NCBI GenBank assembly: GCA_035510855.1
Contig: DATKGG010000058.1
Location: 11,018-75,017 of the forward strand
DNA from: Palsa-459 sp035510855
GTDB taxonomy: Bacteria; Actinomycetota; Acidimicrobiia; Acidimicrobiales; RAAP-2
Direction of reading: 5' to 3'
Length of the DNA: 64,000 bases
The notes under the pieces are model-generated. The model saw nothing but the letters and a program-made list of their open reading frames with translations. It was not told the DNA's origin and made no database searches. Made by a program: the position numbers and the translations under genes. The first letter of the stretch is position 1; every line of letters begins with the position of its first letter. This document shows, piece by piece, positions 24,797-33,900 of this stretch.

Positions 24797-25572
24797 CGAC
24801 CGGTGAACGTCGCGTCCCGCTTCTCGAGGAATGCCGCGATCGCCTCGGTCACGTCATCGGTCGCGATGCTGTGGACCTGGGCGTCGCCCTCGGCGTCGAC
24901 CGCCTCAGCCATCGTCCGAGTGAACGACGCGTCGAGCAGGGCCATTGAGTTCGAGATCGCGACCGTCGGGCCGTGGGCGAGACGCTGCACGAGCGCGCCG
25001 GCGACTGCATCGAGCGAGTCGACGGAGGCGACGCGCGCGACCATGCCGAGGGCGAGCGCCTCCTCGGCGCTGATCATCTCGCCGAACAGGGCGAGCTCCT
25101 TCGCGCGGGCGAGCCCGACGAGCCTCGGCAGGATCCACGAAAGCCCGAAGTCGACCGACAGTCCCCGGCGAACGAAGATCGCGGAGAACCTGGCGCGCTC
25201 GGAGGCGATGACGAGGTCGCAGCCGAGCGCGAGCGACATGCCCGCACCCGCGGCGACGCCGTCCACGATCGCCACCGTCGGCTTCGAGCAGCGATGCAAT
25301 GAGAGCGCCGCGGCGTGGATCCGCTCCATCGCGGCCTTCGTGCCCGCCTGGGGCTCGCCGTCGCCCGCGCGGTCGGCGAGATCCATGCCACTCGAGAAGG
25401 CGCCGCCCGCGCCGCGGAGCACGAGCACGCGGTCCGACTCACTCGAGCTCACCTCGTCGAACAGCGCGCGGAGCGCGTCAAAGAGGGCGTAGGTCAGCGC
25501 GTTCTTGCGCTCGGACCGGTTGAGCGTCGCGGTGACCACACCGCCGGTGCGCTCGATGATCAGGTCGGGCAA
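24793..25572 (-). CDS. Enoyl-CoA hydratase/isomerase family protein
   Basis: A 259-residue crotonase-fold protein. Oxyanion-hole segments are GAGGAFSSGMDL and GVAAGAGMSLALGCDLVIAS. The catalytic loop reads GLSVDFGLSWILPRLVG, with Asp where hydratases have the second Glu. This resembles the isomerase subgroup (PaaG-like), so double-bond isomerisation is as likely as hydration. The start is taken as TTG at 25572 because AAGGAGG lies four bases upstream; a longer frame to 25593 has no such site. First gene of a coupled operon ending in the acyltransferase. Confidence 0.85.
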   Translation of the reverse strand: MPDLIIERTGGVVTATLNRSERKNALTYALFDALRALFDEVSSSESDRVLVLRGAGGAFSSGMDLADRAGDGEPQAGTKAAMERIHAAALSLHRCSKPTVAIVDGVAAGAGMSLALGCDLVIASERARFSAIFVRRGLSVDFGLSWILPRLVGLARAKELALFGEMISAEEALALGMVARVASVDSLDAVAGALVQRLAHGPTVAISNSMALLDASFTRTMAEAVDAEGDAQVHSIATDDVTEAIAAFLEKRDATFTGR

Positions 25573-25612
25573 CGGTCCTCCTTGAGCGTCCAACCATAAC
25601 GGCCGGCAGGAA

Positions 25613-25918
25613 CTACGAGGAGAGCTCCGTCTCGGGCAGTCGCTCGACGTTCACGTCGCGGAATGTCAGCACGCGGACCGAGGGGACGAAGCGCACGGAG
25701 CGGTACATGTCCCAGACCCAGGCGTCGGCGAGCGTCACCTCGAGCAGCGGGGGCGACGACGTGGACTGCACCGCGATGTCCACGTCGTTCGCGAGGTAGA
25801 AGCGACGCTCGGTCTCGACGACCCACCTGAACATCGAGACAACGGCTTTGTACTCCTGGACGAGCGAGAGCTCGAGGGTCGCCTCGTAGTCGTCGAGCTC
25901 CTCTTCGCTCATCGGCAT
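25613..25918 (-). CDS. DUF2469 family protein
   Basis: About 101 residues with the actinobacteria-specific DUF2469 pattern: YEATLELSLVQEYKAVVSMF, VVETERRFYLAN, ADAWVWDMYR, and VRVLTFRDVNVE. The function is unknown. In other actinobacteria it lies downstream of rplS, usually with lepB and rnhB between; here it follows rplS directly. The ATG at 25918 is used because GGAG lies upstream; GTG at 25930 and ATG at 25912 are alternatives. Confidence 0.9.
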   Translation of the reverse strand: MPMSEEELDDYEATLELSLVQEYKAVVSMFRWVVETERRFYLANDVDIAVQSTSSPPLLEVTLADAWVWDMYRSVRFVPSVRVLTFRDVNVERLPETELSS

Positions 25919-25935
25919 CTCAGGCTCCACGATCG

Positions 25936-26292
25936 TCAGCCACCGCGTGGCGTCCGGCGCTCCTTGATCTTGGCGGCCTTGCCGTGGAGGTCGCGTAGGT
26001 AATAGAGCTTCGCGCGGCGCACGTCGCCGTAGCTGTCGACCTCGATCTTGGCGATCGTCGGGGAGTGCACGGGGAACGTTCGCTCCACGCCGACGCCCGC
26101 GGAGACCTTGCGGACCGAGAACGTCTCGCGCAGCCCGGTACCCTGGCGACGGATCACGACGCCCTGGAAGACCTGGACGCGCTCTCTCGTGCCCTCGACG
26201 ACCCGGACGTGCACCTTCACCGTGTCGCCAGGGCTGAACGAGGGGACGTCGTCGCGCAGCGAGTCGCGGTCGATGAGCTCAGTGGGGTGCAT
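25936..26292 (-). CDS. rplS: 50S ribosomal protein L19
   Basis: A 118-residue L19. HPTELIDRDSLRDDVPSFSPGD opens it, followed by VKVHVRVVEGTRERVQVFQGVVI and SPTIAKIEVDSYGDVRRAKLYYLR, which are canonical. It sits at the 30S-50S interface. The ATG at 26292 follows an AAGGA site; the longer frame upstream is not L19-like. It follows trmD by 38 bp. Confidence 0.97.
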   Translation of the reverse strand: MHPTELIDRDSLRDDVPSFSPGDTVKVHVRVVEGTRERVQVFQGVVIRRQGTGLRETFSVRKVSAGVGVERTFPVHSPTIAKIEVDSYGDVRRAKLYYLRDLHGKAAKIKERRTPRGG

Positions 26293-26330
26293 CAGAAGTC
26301 CTTTCGGTCCGCAAAGAGCGGCACAAGAGA

Positions 26331-27107
26331 CTAGCCCGGGCACTCGGTCGGCCCCGCTGGGGCCTCGAGACTTGTGACTTCCGCGTCGAACTCTTCGAGC
26401 AGCCGTGCCTCCTCGGGACGGAGACCGCCTCGCGCTTCAAGCAGGTCCGGTCGCGCGACGCGTGTGCGGCGCAGCGCCGCGGCCCAACGCCACCGTGCGA
26501 TCCGCGCGTGGTCGCCGGAGCGAAGCACCTCGGGTACCGGCCAATCCCTGAACGTTGCGGGCTTCGTGTACTGCGGATACTCCAAGAGTCCGTCGGCGAA
26601 GCTCTCCTCGGTCGTGCTCGCCTCGTTGCCGAGCACACCATCGGCGAGCCGAGCGACGGCCTCGACGACGACGAGGGCGGCGAGCTCCCCGCCGGCGAGC
26701 ACGACGTCGCCGATGCTCAGCTCCCCGTCACAGCAGTGGTCGAGGACGCGTTGGTCGATCCCCTCGTAGCGCCCGCACAAAAGGGAGAAGCCCTCGCTCA
26801 CCACGAGCTCGTGGGCCACGCGCTGGTCGAAGCGGCGTCCGCCCGGGGTGAGCGCGAACAGGGGCCGGCGCGCGCCGTCGGCCTCCGCTGCCTCGACGGC
26901 CGAGAAGATCGGCCCGGGCGCGAGCACCATGCCCGCACCGCCGCCGAACGGCGTGTCGTCGACCGAGCGACGCGCGTCCGTCGTGTGCTCGCGGAGGTCG
27001 CGAACCCGCAGGTCGACGACGCCCGCGGACCTCGCCCGACCGAGGACCGAGGCGCTCGCGTAGCCCTCGATGAGGTCCGGGAAGATGGTGAAGACGTCAA
27101 TTCGCAC
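26331..27107 (-). CDS. trmD: tRNA (guanine37-N1)-methyltransferase
   Basis: A SPOUT enzyme that methylates G37 next to the anticodon to prevent frameshifting. The 258 residues contain MRIDVFTIFPDLIEGY, DDTPFGGGAGMVL, LCGRYEGIDQRV and the trefoil-knot SAM site SIGDVVLAGGELAALV. The GTG at 27107 overlaps the last base of rimM, so translation is probably coupled. Confidence 0.97.
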   Translation of the reverse strand: MRIDVFTIFPDLIEGYASASVLGRARSAGVVDLRVRDLREHTTDARRSVDDTPFGGGAGMVLAPGPIFSAVEAAEADGARRPLFALTPGGRRFDQRVAHELVVSEGFSLLCGRYEGIDQRVLDHCCDGELSIGDVVLAGGELAALVVVEAVARLADGVLGNEASTTEESFADGLLEYPQYTKPATFRDWPVPEVLRSGDHARIARWRWAAALRRTRVARPDLLEARGGLRPEEARLLEEFDAEVTSLEAPAGPTECPG

Positions 27108-27580
27108 TAGAGCAGCCCCTCGGGCACCTCGACGGTCACGACCCCGTCGGCCAGGGACCCGACGACGAACCGTGACGGGATGAGCGCGCCCGTGTCGAGC
27201 ACCAGCAGGTCACTCGCGGGATTGGCCTCGATCGCCTCGATGTTCCCGACGGTCGTGCCGTCGCTCGTGCGCACCTCGGCGCCGATGAGCTCGTCGACCC
27301 ACAGCACGTCGTCGCGCTCGAGCGGCGCCGCGCGAAGCTCGATGCCGCGATACGACTCGGCGTCCTCACGTGTCTCGATGCCGCGGAAGCTCACGACGTG
27401 GTTCCCGTTGAGCGGTCGTGCGGCCACGACGGTCATCTCGCCCCGATCGGTCTCGAACGTGCTGTTCGGGGCGAGACGCTCGAGCTGGTCGGTCACGAGG
27501 CGCACGACGACCGCGCCAGCGAGCCCGTGAGCTCGCCCGATCACGCCGACCACCAGCACCGACCGCCGTGCGGCGGTCAT
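27107..27580 (-). CDS. rimM: 16S rRNA processing protein RimM
   Basis: A 157-residue assembly factor for the 30S head. The N-terminal VGVIGRAHGLAGAVVV and the PRC-barrel half (DDVLWVDELIGAEVRTSDG) are typical. It lies in the usual place between the KH protein (1-nt gap) and trmD. Confidence 0.95.
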   Translation of the reverse strand: MTAARRSVLVVGVIGRAHGLAGAVVVRLVTDQLERLAPNSTFETDRGEMTVVAARPLNGNHVVSFRGIETREDAESYRGIELRAAPLERDDVLWVDELIGAEVRTSDGTTVGNIEAIEANPASDLLVLDTGALIPSRFVVGSLADGVVTVEVPEGLL

Positions 27581-27581
27581 C

Positions 27582-27968
27582 TCAGTCGACGATGTCGACG
27601 GAGGTGGTCAGCCCCTCTCGGGCGCCTGCTGCGGCGACGAGCGCACGGATCGCCTGGGCGGTCCTGCCACGACGTCCGATCACCCTGCCCATGTCCTGCT
27701 GGGCGACGTTGAGGCTCAGCGTCACGCGCTGGCCTCTCGCATCGGTCGTCACGGAGACCGCACTGGGATCCTCGGCGAGCGAGGTCGCGATGTGCTGGAG
27801 CACCGCAGTCGAGATCGCGGCCTCGGCGCCCTGGTCGTGCGCGTCATTGCCCTCGTCGCCGTCGTTGCCCTCGTCGTCGAGGTTCCCCTCGTCGCCGTCG
27901 TCGTAGTCATCGGGCCCGTCGAGCTGATTGATGTCGCCTTCGACGTACTCGGAGTCGGCATCCGTCAC
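27582..27968 (-). CDS. khpA: KH-domain RNA-binding protein with acidic N-terminal extension
   Basis: The C-terminal 75 residues are the KhpA-type KH domain with the nucleic-acid loop GRVIGRRGRTAQAIR. Residues 1 to about 50 are an extra segment dominated by Asp, Glu, Asn and Gly (for example DGDEGNLDDEGNDGDEGND). The usual KhpA has about 75-80 residues, so this is an added disordered acidic arm. The GTG at 27968 overlaps the rpsP stop (GTGA), which supports translation of the extension. KhpA binds RNA with KhpB/Jag and links to cell elongation in other Gram-positive bacteria. Confidence 0.9.
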   Translation of the reverse strand: MTDADSEYVEGDINQLDGPDDYDDGDEGNLDDEGNDGDEGNDAHDQGAEAAISTAVLQHIATSLAEDPSAVSVTTDARGQRVTLSLNVAQQDMGRVIGRRGRTAQAIRALVAAAGAREGLTTSVDIVD

Positions 27969-28249
27969 GTGGACGCGCCTCCCTCGAACTCCGCCCACGC
28001 ACCGGAGGCCTTGAGCAGCTTCTCGACACGCTCGGTTGGCTGTGCGCCGTTTCGCAGCCAGGCAAGGGCGCGGTCGTTGTTGACCTTGAGGACCCGCTCC
28101 GGCGCGGCCCGAGACGCCCCTCGGGGCTCGTAGGTGCCGAGGACCTCGAGGAACCGTCCGTCCCTCGGGCTCCTGCTGTCCGCAGCGACCAGGCGGTAGG
28201 TCGGCTGCTTCTTCTTGCCCATCCGCACGAGGCGGAGCTTGACTGCCAC
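27965..28249 (-). CDS. rpsP: 30S ribosomal protein S16
   Basis: A 94-residue S16: MAVKLRLVRMGKKKQPTYRL, VAADSRSPRDGRF, LGTYEPRG and LAWLRNGAQPTERV are canonical. It starts at an ATG at 28249 and overlaps the KH gene. The 66-bp gap to ffh has a small GC-rich inverted repeat but no convincing terminator. Confidence 0.97.
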   Translation of the reverse strand: MAVKLRLVRMGKKKQPTYRLVAADSRSPRDGRFLEVLGTYEPRGASRAAPERVLKVNNDRALAWLRNGAQPTERVEKLLKASGAWAEFEGGAST

Positions 28250-28315
28250 GAATCCTCCGATCGGCGCGCAAGCTGCGTGCTCGGCGCCCCCGCGTCGGCG
28301 CGGGACCGCGAAAGT

Positions 28316-29824
28316 CTAGCGGTGCTTGGGAGGGGTGACCCTCCCGCCCTTCTTCTTCTTCGACCCGCCGCGTGGCGGCGATGCGCGTCCCGATGTGATC
28401 GAGCCGAGCCCCGCGGGCGTTGCGCCCTGGGGTCCCGCCAAGCTCGCGAGCTGCGGCGGCACCTCGCCCGCGGGGAGTCGGCGCGCCGCGGCTCGCGCGA
28501 GCTTCGCGGACATGCCGCCCGCCTGCGGCGGCATCGCGCCGCTCGCGACGCCCTTCATCATCTTCTGCATCTCCTTGAACTGCCGGAGGAGCTGGTTGAC
28601 CTGACCGACCGTCGTGCCCGACCCGCTCGCGATTCGCTGTCGTCGAGAGCCATCGATGACGGCGGGCTCGGCCCGCTCGCGTGACGTCATGGAACGCACG
28701 ATTGCCTCGACGCGGTCGACCTCCTTGTCGTCGAGCTGGTCGGCGGCCTCGCGGAGCTCCTTGGTCATCCCCGGCATGAGGCGCATGAGCCCGCCGAGCG
28801 ACCCCATCTTTCGCACCTGGGTGAGCTGGGCCAAGAAGTCGTCGAGCGTGAAGGACCCGCCGAGCATTCGCTCGGCAGAGTGCTGGACGACGTCGGCGTC
28901 CATCGTGCGCTCGGCCTGCTCGATCAAGGTGAGCACGTCGCCCATGCCGAGGATGCGGCTCGCCATGCGGTCGGGGTAGAAGAGGTCGAGATCGGCGAGG
29001 CGCTCGCCCACCGAGGCGAACACGATGGGCTTGCCGACCACGGTGCGCACCGAGAGGGCGACGCCGCCGCGCGCGTCACCGTCGAGCTTGGTGACGATCA
29101 CCCCGTCAAGGGCGAGCGCCTCATCGAAGCGCTTGGCGGTGCCGACGGCGTCCTGGCCCGTCATCGCGTCGATGACGAGGAACGTGTAGTGCGGCGAGGT
29201 GCGCGACGAGATCGTACGCACCTCGTCCATGAGCGCGTCGTCGATCGACAGCCGTCCGGCCGTGTCGATGATGCAGACGTCGCGCCCGACCCGCTCGGCC
29301 TCGGCGACGCCGCTGACGGCGACGTCGATGGGGTCGGTCGCCTTGGTGAAGACCGGCACGCCCGCCTGGCCGCCAAGGACCCGGAGCTGCTCGACGGCTG
29401 CAGGGCGCTGCAGGTCGGCCGCGACGAGCAGCGGGGAGCGGCCCTGGGACTTGAACCACGTCGCGAGCTTCGCCGCCGCGGTCGTCTTGCCGGCGCCCTG
29501 GAGCCCGGCCAGGAGCACCACGGTCGGCGGCCGCGAGGCGTAGGTGATCGCGAGCGTCTCGCCACCCAGCACCCTGACGAGCTCGTCGTTGACCGCCTTC
29601 ACGACCTGCTGGCCGGGCGAAAGGCTCATGGAGAGCGACTCGAGCTGGCAGCGCTCCCGCACGCCGTCGAGGAACGATCGGACGACGGACAGCTCCACGT
29701 CGGCGTCGATCAGCGCCGCGCGGATCTCGCCGAGCGCCTCGTCGAGGTCCACCGCGGAGATCCTGCCGCGGCTCCTGAGCGAGGAGGTGATCCGGTCCAG
29801 CCGCTGGGCGAGCGCGTCGAACAT
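28316..29824 (-). CDS. ffh: Signal recognition particle GTPase
   Basis: Binds signal peptides and 4.5S RNA to deliver nascent membrane proteins to FtsY. The 502 residues comprise the N domain, the G domain with GLQGAGKTTAAAKL (P-loop), DTAGRL, TKLDGDARGG and the M domain (LGGLMRLMPGM, with methionine-rich helix FKEMQKMMKG). A Lys/Gly/Pro-rich tail ends it. A 32-bp gap separates it from ftsY. No 4.5S RNA gene was found in the window. Confidence 0.97.
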   Translation of the reverse strand: MFDALAQRLDRITSSLRSRGRISAVDLDEALGEIRAALIDADVELSVVRSFLDGVRERCQLESLSMSLSPGQQVVKAVNDELVRVLGGETLAITYASRPPTVVLLAGLQGAGKTTAAAKLATWFKSQGRSPLLVAADLQRPAAVEQLRVLGGQAGVPVFTKATDPIDVAVSGVAEAERVGRDVCIIDTAGRLSIDDALMDEVRTISSRTSPHYTFLVIDAMTGQDAVGTAKRFDEALALDGVIVTKLDGDARGGVALSVRTVVGKPIVFASVGERLADLDLFYPDRMASRILGMGDVLTLIEQAERTMDADVVQHSAERMLGGSFTLDDFLAQLTQVRKMGSLGGLMRLMPGMTKELREAADQLDDKEVDRVEAIVRSMTSRERAEPAVIDGSRRQRIASGSGTTVGQVNQLLRQFKEMQKMMKGVASGAMPPQAGGMSAKLARAAARRLPAGEVPPQLASLAGPQGATPAGLGSITSGRASPPRGGSKKKKGGRVTPPKHR

Positions 29825-29856
29825 CGCGCTCGGAGGCTACGCGAACGCCGCGGGAG

Positions 29857-30957
29857 TCAGTCGCCGAGGAGGGCCTCCACGAAATCCTCGGGGTCGAAGG
29901 CGACGAGGTCCTCGGCGCGTTCCCCCACCCCCACGAGCCGGACCGGCAGGCCGAGCTCTCGCTGGACCGCGAGCACGACACCGCCGCGAGCGGTGCCGTC
30001 GAGCTTGGCGAGCACGATGCCCGTGACGCCGACTGCGTCGGAGAACTCCCGCGCCTGGCTGATCGCGTTCTGCCCGGTCGTCGCGTCGAGCACCAAGAGC
30101 ACCTCGGTCACCTGGCCCGGGGCGCGGTCCGCGACACGGCGGATCTTCTTCAGCTCTTCGATCAGGTTCGCCTTGTTGTGGAGCCGTCCGGCGGTGTCGG
30201 CAAGCACGAGCGGGATGCCGCGTGACGCGGCTCGATGCAGCGCGTCGTGGACGACCGCGCCGGGGTCCGCGCCCTCGTCGGCGCGCACGAGGTCGCAGTC
30301 GACGCGCGTCGCCCATGCCTCGAGCTGGTCTGCAGCTGCGGCGCGAAAGGTGTCAGCCGCGGCGAGCAGGACCTCGTTGCCCTTGGCGGTCTCGGCTGCG
30401 GCGAGCTTGCCGATGGTGGTTGTCTTGCCGACGCCGTTCACGCCGACGAACAGCCACACCGCGACGCGGTCGGCGTCCACCTTTGTCGCAAGCGGTGCCG
30501 GCGGCGGTCCGAGCAGCTCGAGGAGCTCGCGGCGCAGCGCGCCGGGGACACCGTCGGGCCCCATCGTCTTGGTCGCCGCAGCGGCGGAGACCGCCTCGAG
30601 GAGCGCCGTCGCTATAGAGGTCCCGACGTCGGCTCGCAGGAGTGCCTCTTCGATCTCGTCGCGCTCCGCGGCGCTCAGCGAGCTGCGTCCTCGCAGCGCG
30701 CGCACGCGGTCGAACAGTGACCGCGCGGCGGTGAGCTGCGTCGAGAGCGTCGGCACGGCGGCCACCTCGACGGCGACCGCTGCGGCCTCGACTTCGAGGG
30801 GCGGTGCGACGAGCGGTGCGGGCATGCTCGACTCGAGCGGCGGTTGCCGCCTCGCCTCGAGCGACCGGGCGCGCGCGGATCGCGCGAGCATCGTGGCCAC
30901 GCCCGCGACGACAACAACCCCGACCGCGATGAGCAGCCACAGCACGACGGCGCTCAC
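29857..30957 (-). CDS. ftsY: Signal recognition particle receptor FtsY with N-terminal membrane helix
   Basis: A 366-residue receptor GTPase. Residues 4-24 (VVLWLLIAVGVVVVAGVATML) form a membrane helix, then an Ala/Pro/Glu-rich linker, then the NG domain: GVNGVGKTTTIGKLA, DTFRAAAADQLE, DTAGRLHNKANL and AKLDGTARGG. A genuine transmembrane anchor is common in actinobacterial FtsY, unlike the amphipathic A domain of E. coli. The GTG start overlaps the smc stop by four bases. Confidence 0.96.
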   Translation of the reverse strand: MSAVVLWLLIAVGVVVVAGVATMLARSARARSLEARRQPPLESSMPAPLVAPPLEVEAAAVAVEVAAVPTLSTQLTAARSLFDRVRALRGRSSLSAAERDEIEEALLRADVGTSIATALLEAVSAAAATKTMGPDGVPGALRRELLELLGPPPAPLATKVDADRVAVWLFVGVNGVGKTTTIGKLAAAETAKGNEVLLAAADTFRAAAADQLEAWATRVDCDLVRADEGADPGAVVHDALHRAASRGIPLVLADTAGRLHNKANLIEELKKIRRVADRAPGQVTEVLLVLDATTGQNAISQAREFSDAVGVTGIVLAKLDGTARGGVVLAVQRELGLPVRLVGVGERAEDLVAFDPEDFVEALLGD

Positions 30958-33900
30958 GCGGGCACCGTCGTCCGCTCGACCTTCTGGCTCACCACCTGAG
31001 ACGACCCTCCGGGCGCCATCGTCACGCCATAGAGGGCGTCGGCTGCCTCCATGGTGCGCTTCTGGTGCGAGACGATCACGAGCTGCGCCTCATCGCGGAA
31101 CTCGTCGATGAGCCCCAAGAAGCGGTGGAGATTGACGTCGTCGAGCGCGGCCTCCACCTCGTCCATGAGGTAGAACGGCGACGGCCTCGAGCGAAACACG
31201 GCGAAGAGGAACGCGAGCGCGGCAAGGGAGCGCTCGCCACCGGACAGCAAGGAGACGCGTCGGACGTTGCGACCCGCCGGCCGCACCTCGATCTCGACGC
31301 CGGTGTGCAACAGGTCGTCGGGATCCGTCAGCGTGAGGCGCCCCTGGCCCCCCGGGAACAGCGTGCCCACGAGGTCGCTGAAATGCTCGTTGACGTCCGC
31401 GGCGGCGCTCGCGAACGTCGACATGATCTCCTCGTCGAGCGTGCGAACCACTTCTTGGAGCTCGCGTCGTGCATTTCGCACGTCGGCGACCTGGGTGTCG
31501 AGGTCGCGGTGGCGCTCCTCGAGCGCGGAGAGCTCCTCGAGCGCGAGGGGGTTGATGGGCCCGAGGTCCCCAAGGCGCAGGGCGAGCTCGGCGGCGCGCT
31601 GGCCGGGCGAGGATGACTCGTCGAGCTCTGGGCGCTCCGCCCCGATGATCGCGCCGACGTCGACGCCCAACTCCCGACGAACCGTCTCGACGAGCGCCTC
31701 AAGGCGGGCGGCGATGCCCGTCGCTTCGACCTCGAGCTCGCGCTCACGCTCGTTGGACTCCGCGAGCGTCGCCTCAGCGTCGGCGCGCTCGCGACGGAGC
31801 GACTCGAGGCGCTCCCCGCCTGCACGAGCGGCCTCAAGCTGGAGCCGGTAGTCGTCCGACACGGTCTCGTGCGCCGCGTCGACGCGCACCGAGACGGCAT
31901 CGACGACGCCAGCCAGGGCGTCGAGCGCGGTGAGATCGGACTCGAGGCGACGGCGCCTGAGGCTGGCCTCCTCCCGCTCGGCGGCATGACCGGTCAGTCG
32001 GCGCTCGACCTCCTCGAGCTTGACGTCGAGCACGTTGGCGCGCTCGTCCAGCGACGCCTCCGCGAGCGCCAAGGCATTGGTGAGGCCCGCGACGCGAGCC
32101 TGCTTGGCCTCGATCGTCTCGCTTGCCTGGCTCGCCCATCCCGCTCGCTCTGATGCACGTGCAGCCGCGTCCTGGAGCGCCGGCAGCGCCTCGATCGTCG
32201 CTGTGAGATCCACCTCGTCGCTCCGCGCTGCCACCATGGCGGCATCGAGCTGGCCCGTGACCTCCTCGAGCTCCGCACGGCACCGCAACTGGTCTTCTTC
32301 GACGTGGGCGAGCTCTCGTGCAGCCGAGGCCACGTCGGCGCGGGCGCCGTCGCACGCCGAGGTCGTTGCCGCGAGGTCGGCGCGTGCAGCGTCGAGCTCC
32401 TCGCGGGTCGCGAGCATCTCGACCTCTGCGGCACCGGCCCGCTCGGCGTCCTCGACCGCACGGCCGAACGCCTCCTCCACGGCGGCGCGTGTGACGACGG
32501 CGCTGCCGGCCGCCGCTCGCCAGCCGCTGGCCGCCAGCCGGTCGCCCGCGGCGGTCACGACGACGAGCTCGGGTCGCTCGACGGCGAGGTCGATCGCGGT
32601 GTCGAGGTCGTCGACGCAGACGCAGCGTGCGAGCAGTCGGTCGAGCGCGATCGCGACGTCGCTCGCGACGCCCTGTCGGGGCCGCACGACCGTGCGGATC
32701 GCGACGGCGCCGTTGCTCGGGGCCACGTCGGGCTCGCTCGCACGAAGGGCAGGCAGAACAAGGCCCGCCGCGCCCTCAGAGCGGAGTCGCTCGAGCACGC
32801 GCCGGGCGGTCGGTCCCGTGTCGACGACGACCGCCGCGAGCGATGCGCCGATCGCGGCCTCGACGGCCCGCTCGAATCCCGGCTCGACGTCGACGAGGTC
32901 GACGAGCGCGCCCAGCACGCCATCGAGGTCGCCAAGCGCATCGCGGCCGATGGCCCCGGTGATCTCCGACAGCGCCCGGTCGAGCGCCTCGGCGCGTGCC
33001 CGGCTCCTCGAAGCGACGTCCTGGCGCTCGCGGAAGGACAGCTCGGATGTCTGTGCGTCGCGACGGCGCGACTCGATCGCCTCGCCCGCGGCACGCACGA
33101 AGTTCTCGCTTCGATCGCACTCGCGCTCCGCGTCGTTCAACGCCGACGCCGCGACGCCTGCGGTGATGACGAGCTCGTCATGGCGTCTCGCGGTGCGGTC
33201 GCGGCGCTCGGTCAGGTTGCCCGACCTCGGCTCGTGCGCGGCAAGCGCTCGTTCGAGGAGCGCGCGACGCTCGAGCGCGCGCTCGTAGACGACGGGCGAG
33301 TCGGCGTCGCCCTCTGCGCCCCACGTGGCCTCGAACTCGCGCAGGTCGGCGCGCAGCGACGACTCCGCCTCGGTCAGCTCGGCGCGCTCGACATCCAGAC
33401 CCTTGCGGCGCATCGACACCTCGTCGAGCTCGGCGGCGAGCTTCGCAGCATCCGACTCGAGCGACGCCACCACGTTCTCGTCCGCGGAGGCGTCGAGGGC
33501 CGCTTCGACGGAGTGGCGCCGTTCCGACAGCACACGGCCCATGCCCGAGACCCTGCCCTGCAGGACGCGAAGCTCGCCCATCGCCGCGGCGAGCTCCTCG
33601 GCGCGGCGACTCGACAGCTCGGCAGTGGCAGCCGACGCCTGCGCGTCGAGCGTGCGGGTCCGCAGGCGCAGCTCGCGGACGTCGGACTCGACGGCACGCA
33701 GCGCCGCGGTGAGCTCGCGCTCGCGCTCGGTGAGCGCCGCGTGCTCGTGGCCATAGAGGTAGCGGCGCACCGTGGCGAGCTCGGCGGCGAGCTCGGCGTG
33801 CGAGCGCGCCGAGGCTGCCTGACGCTCGAGCGGGCGCATCTGGCGGCGCACCTCGCGCACGAGGTCGCCGAGTCGCTCAAGGTTCTCCTGGGTGGTCGCG

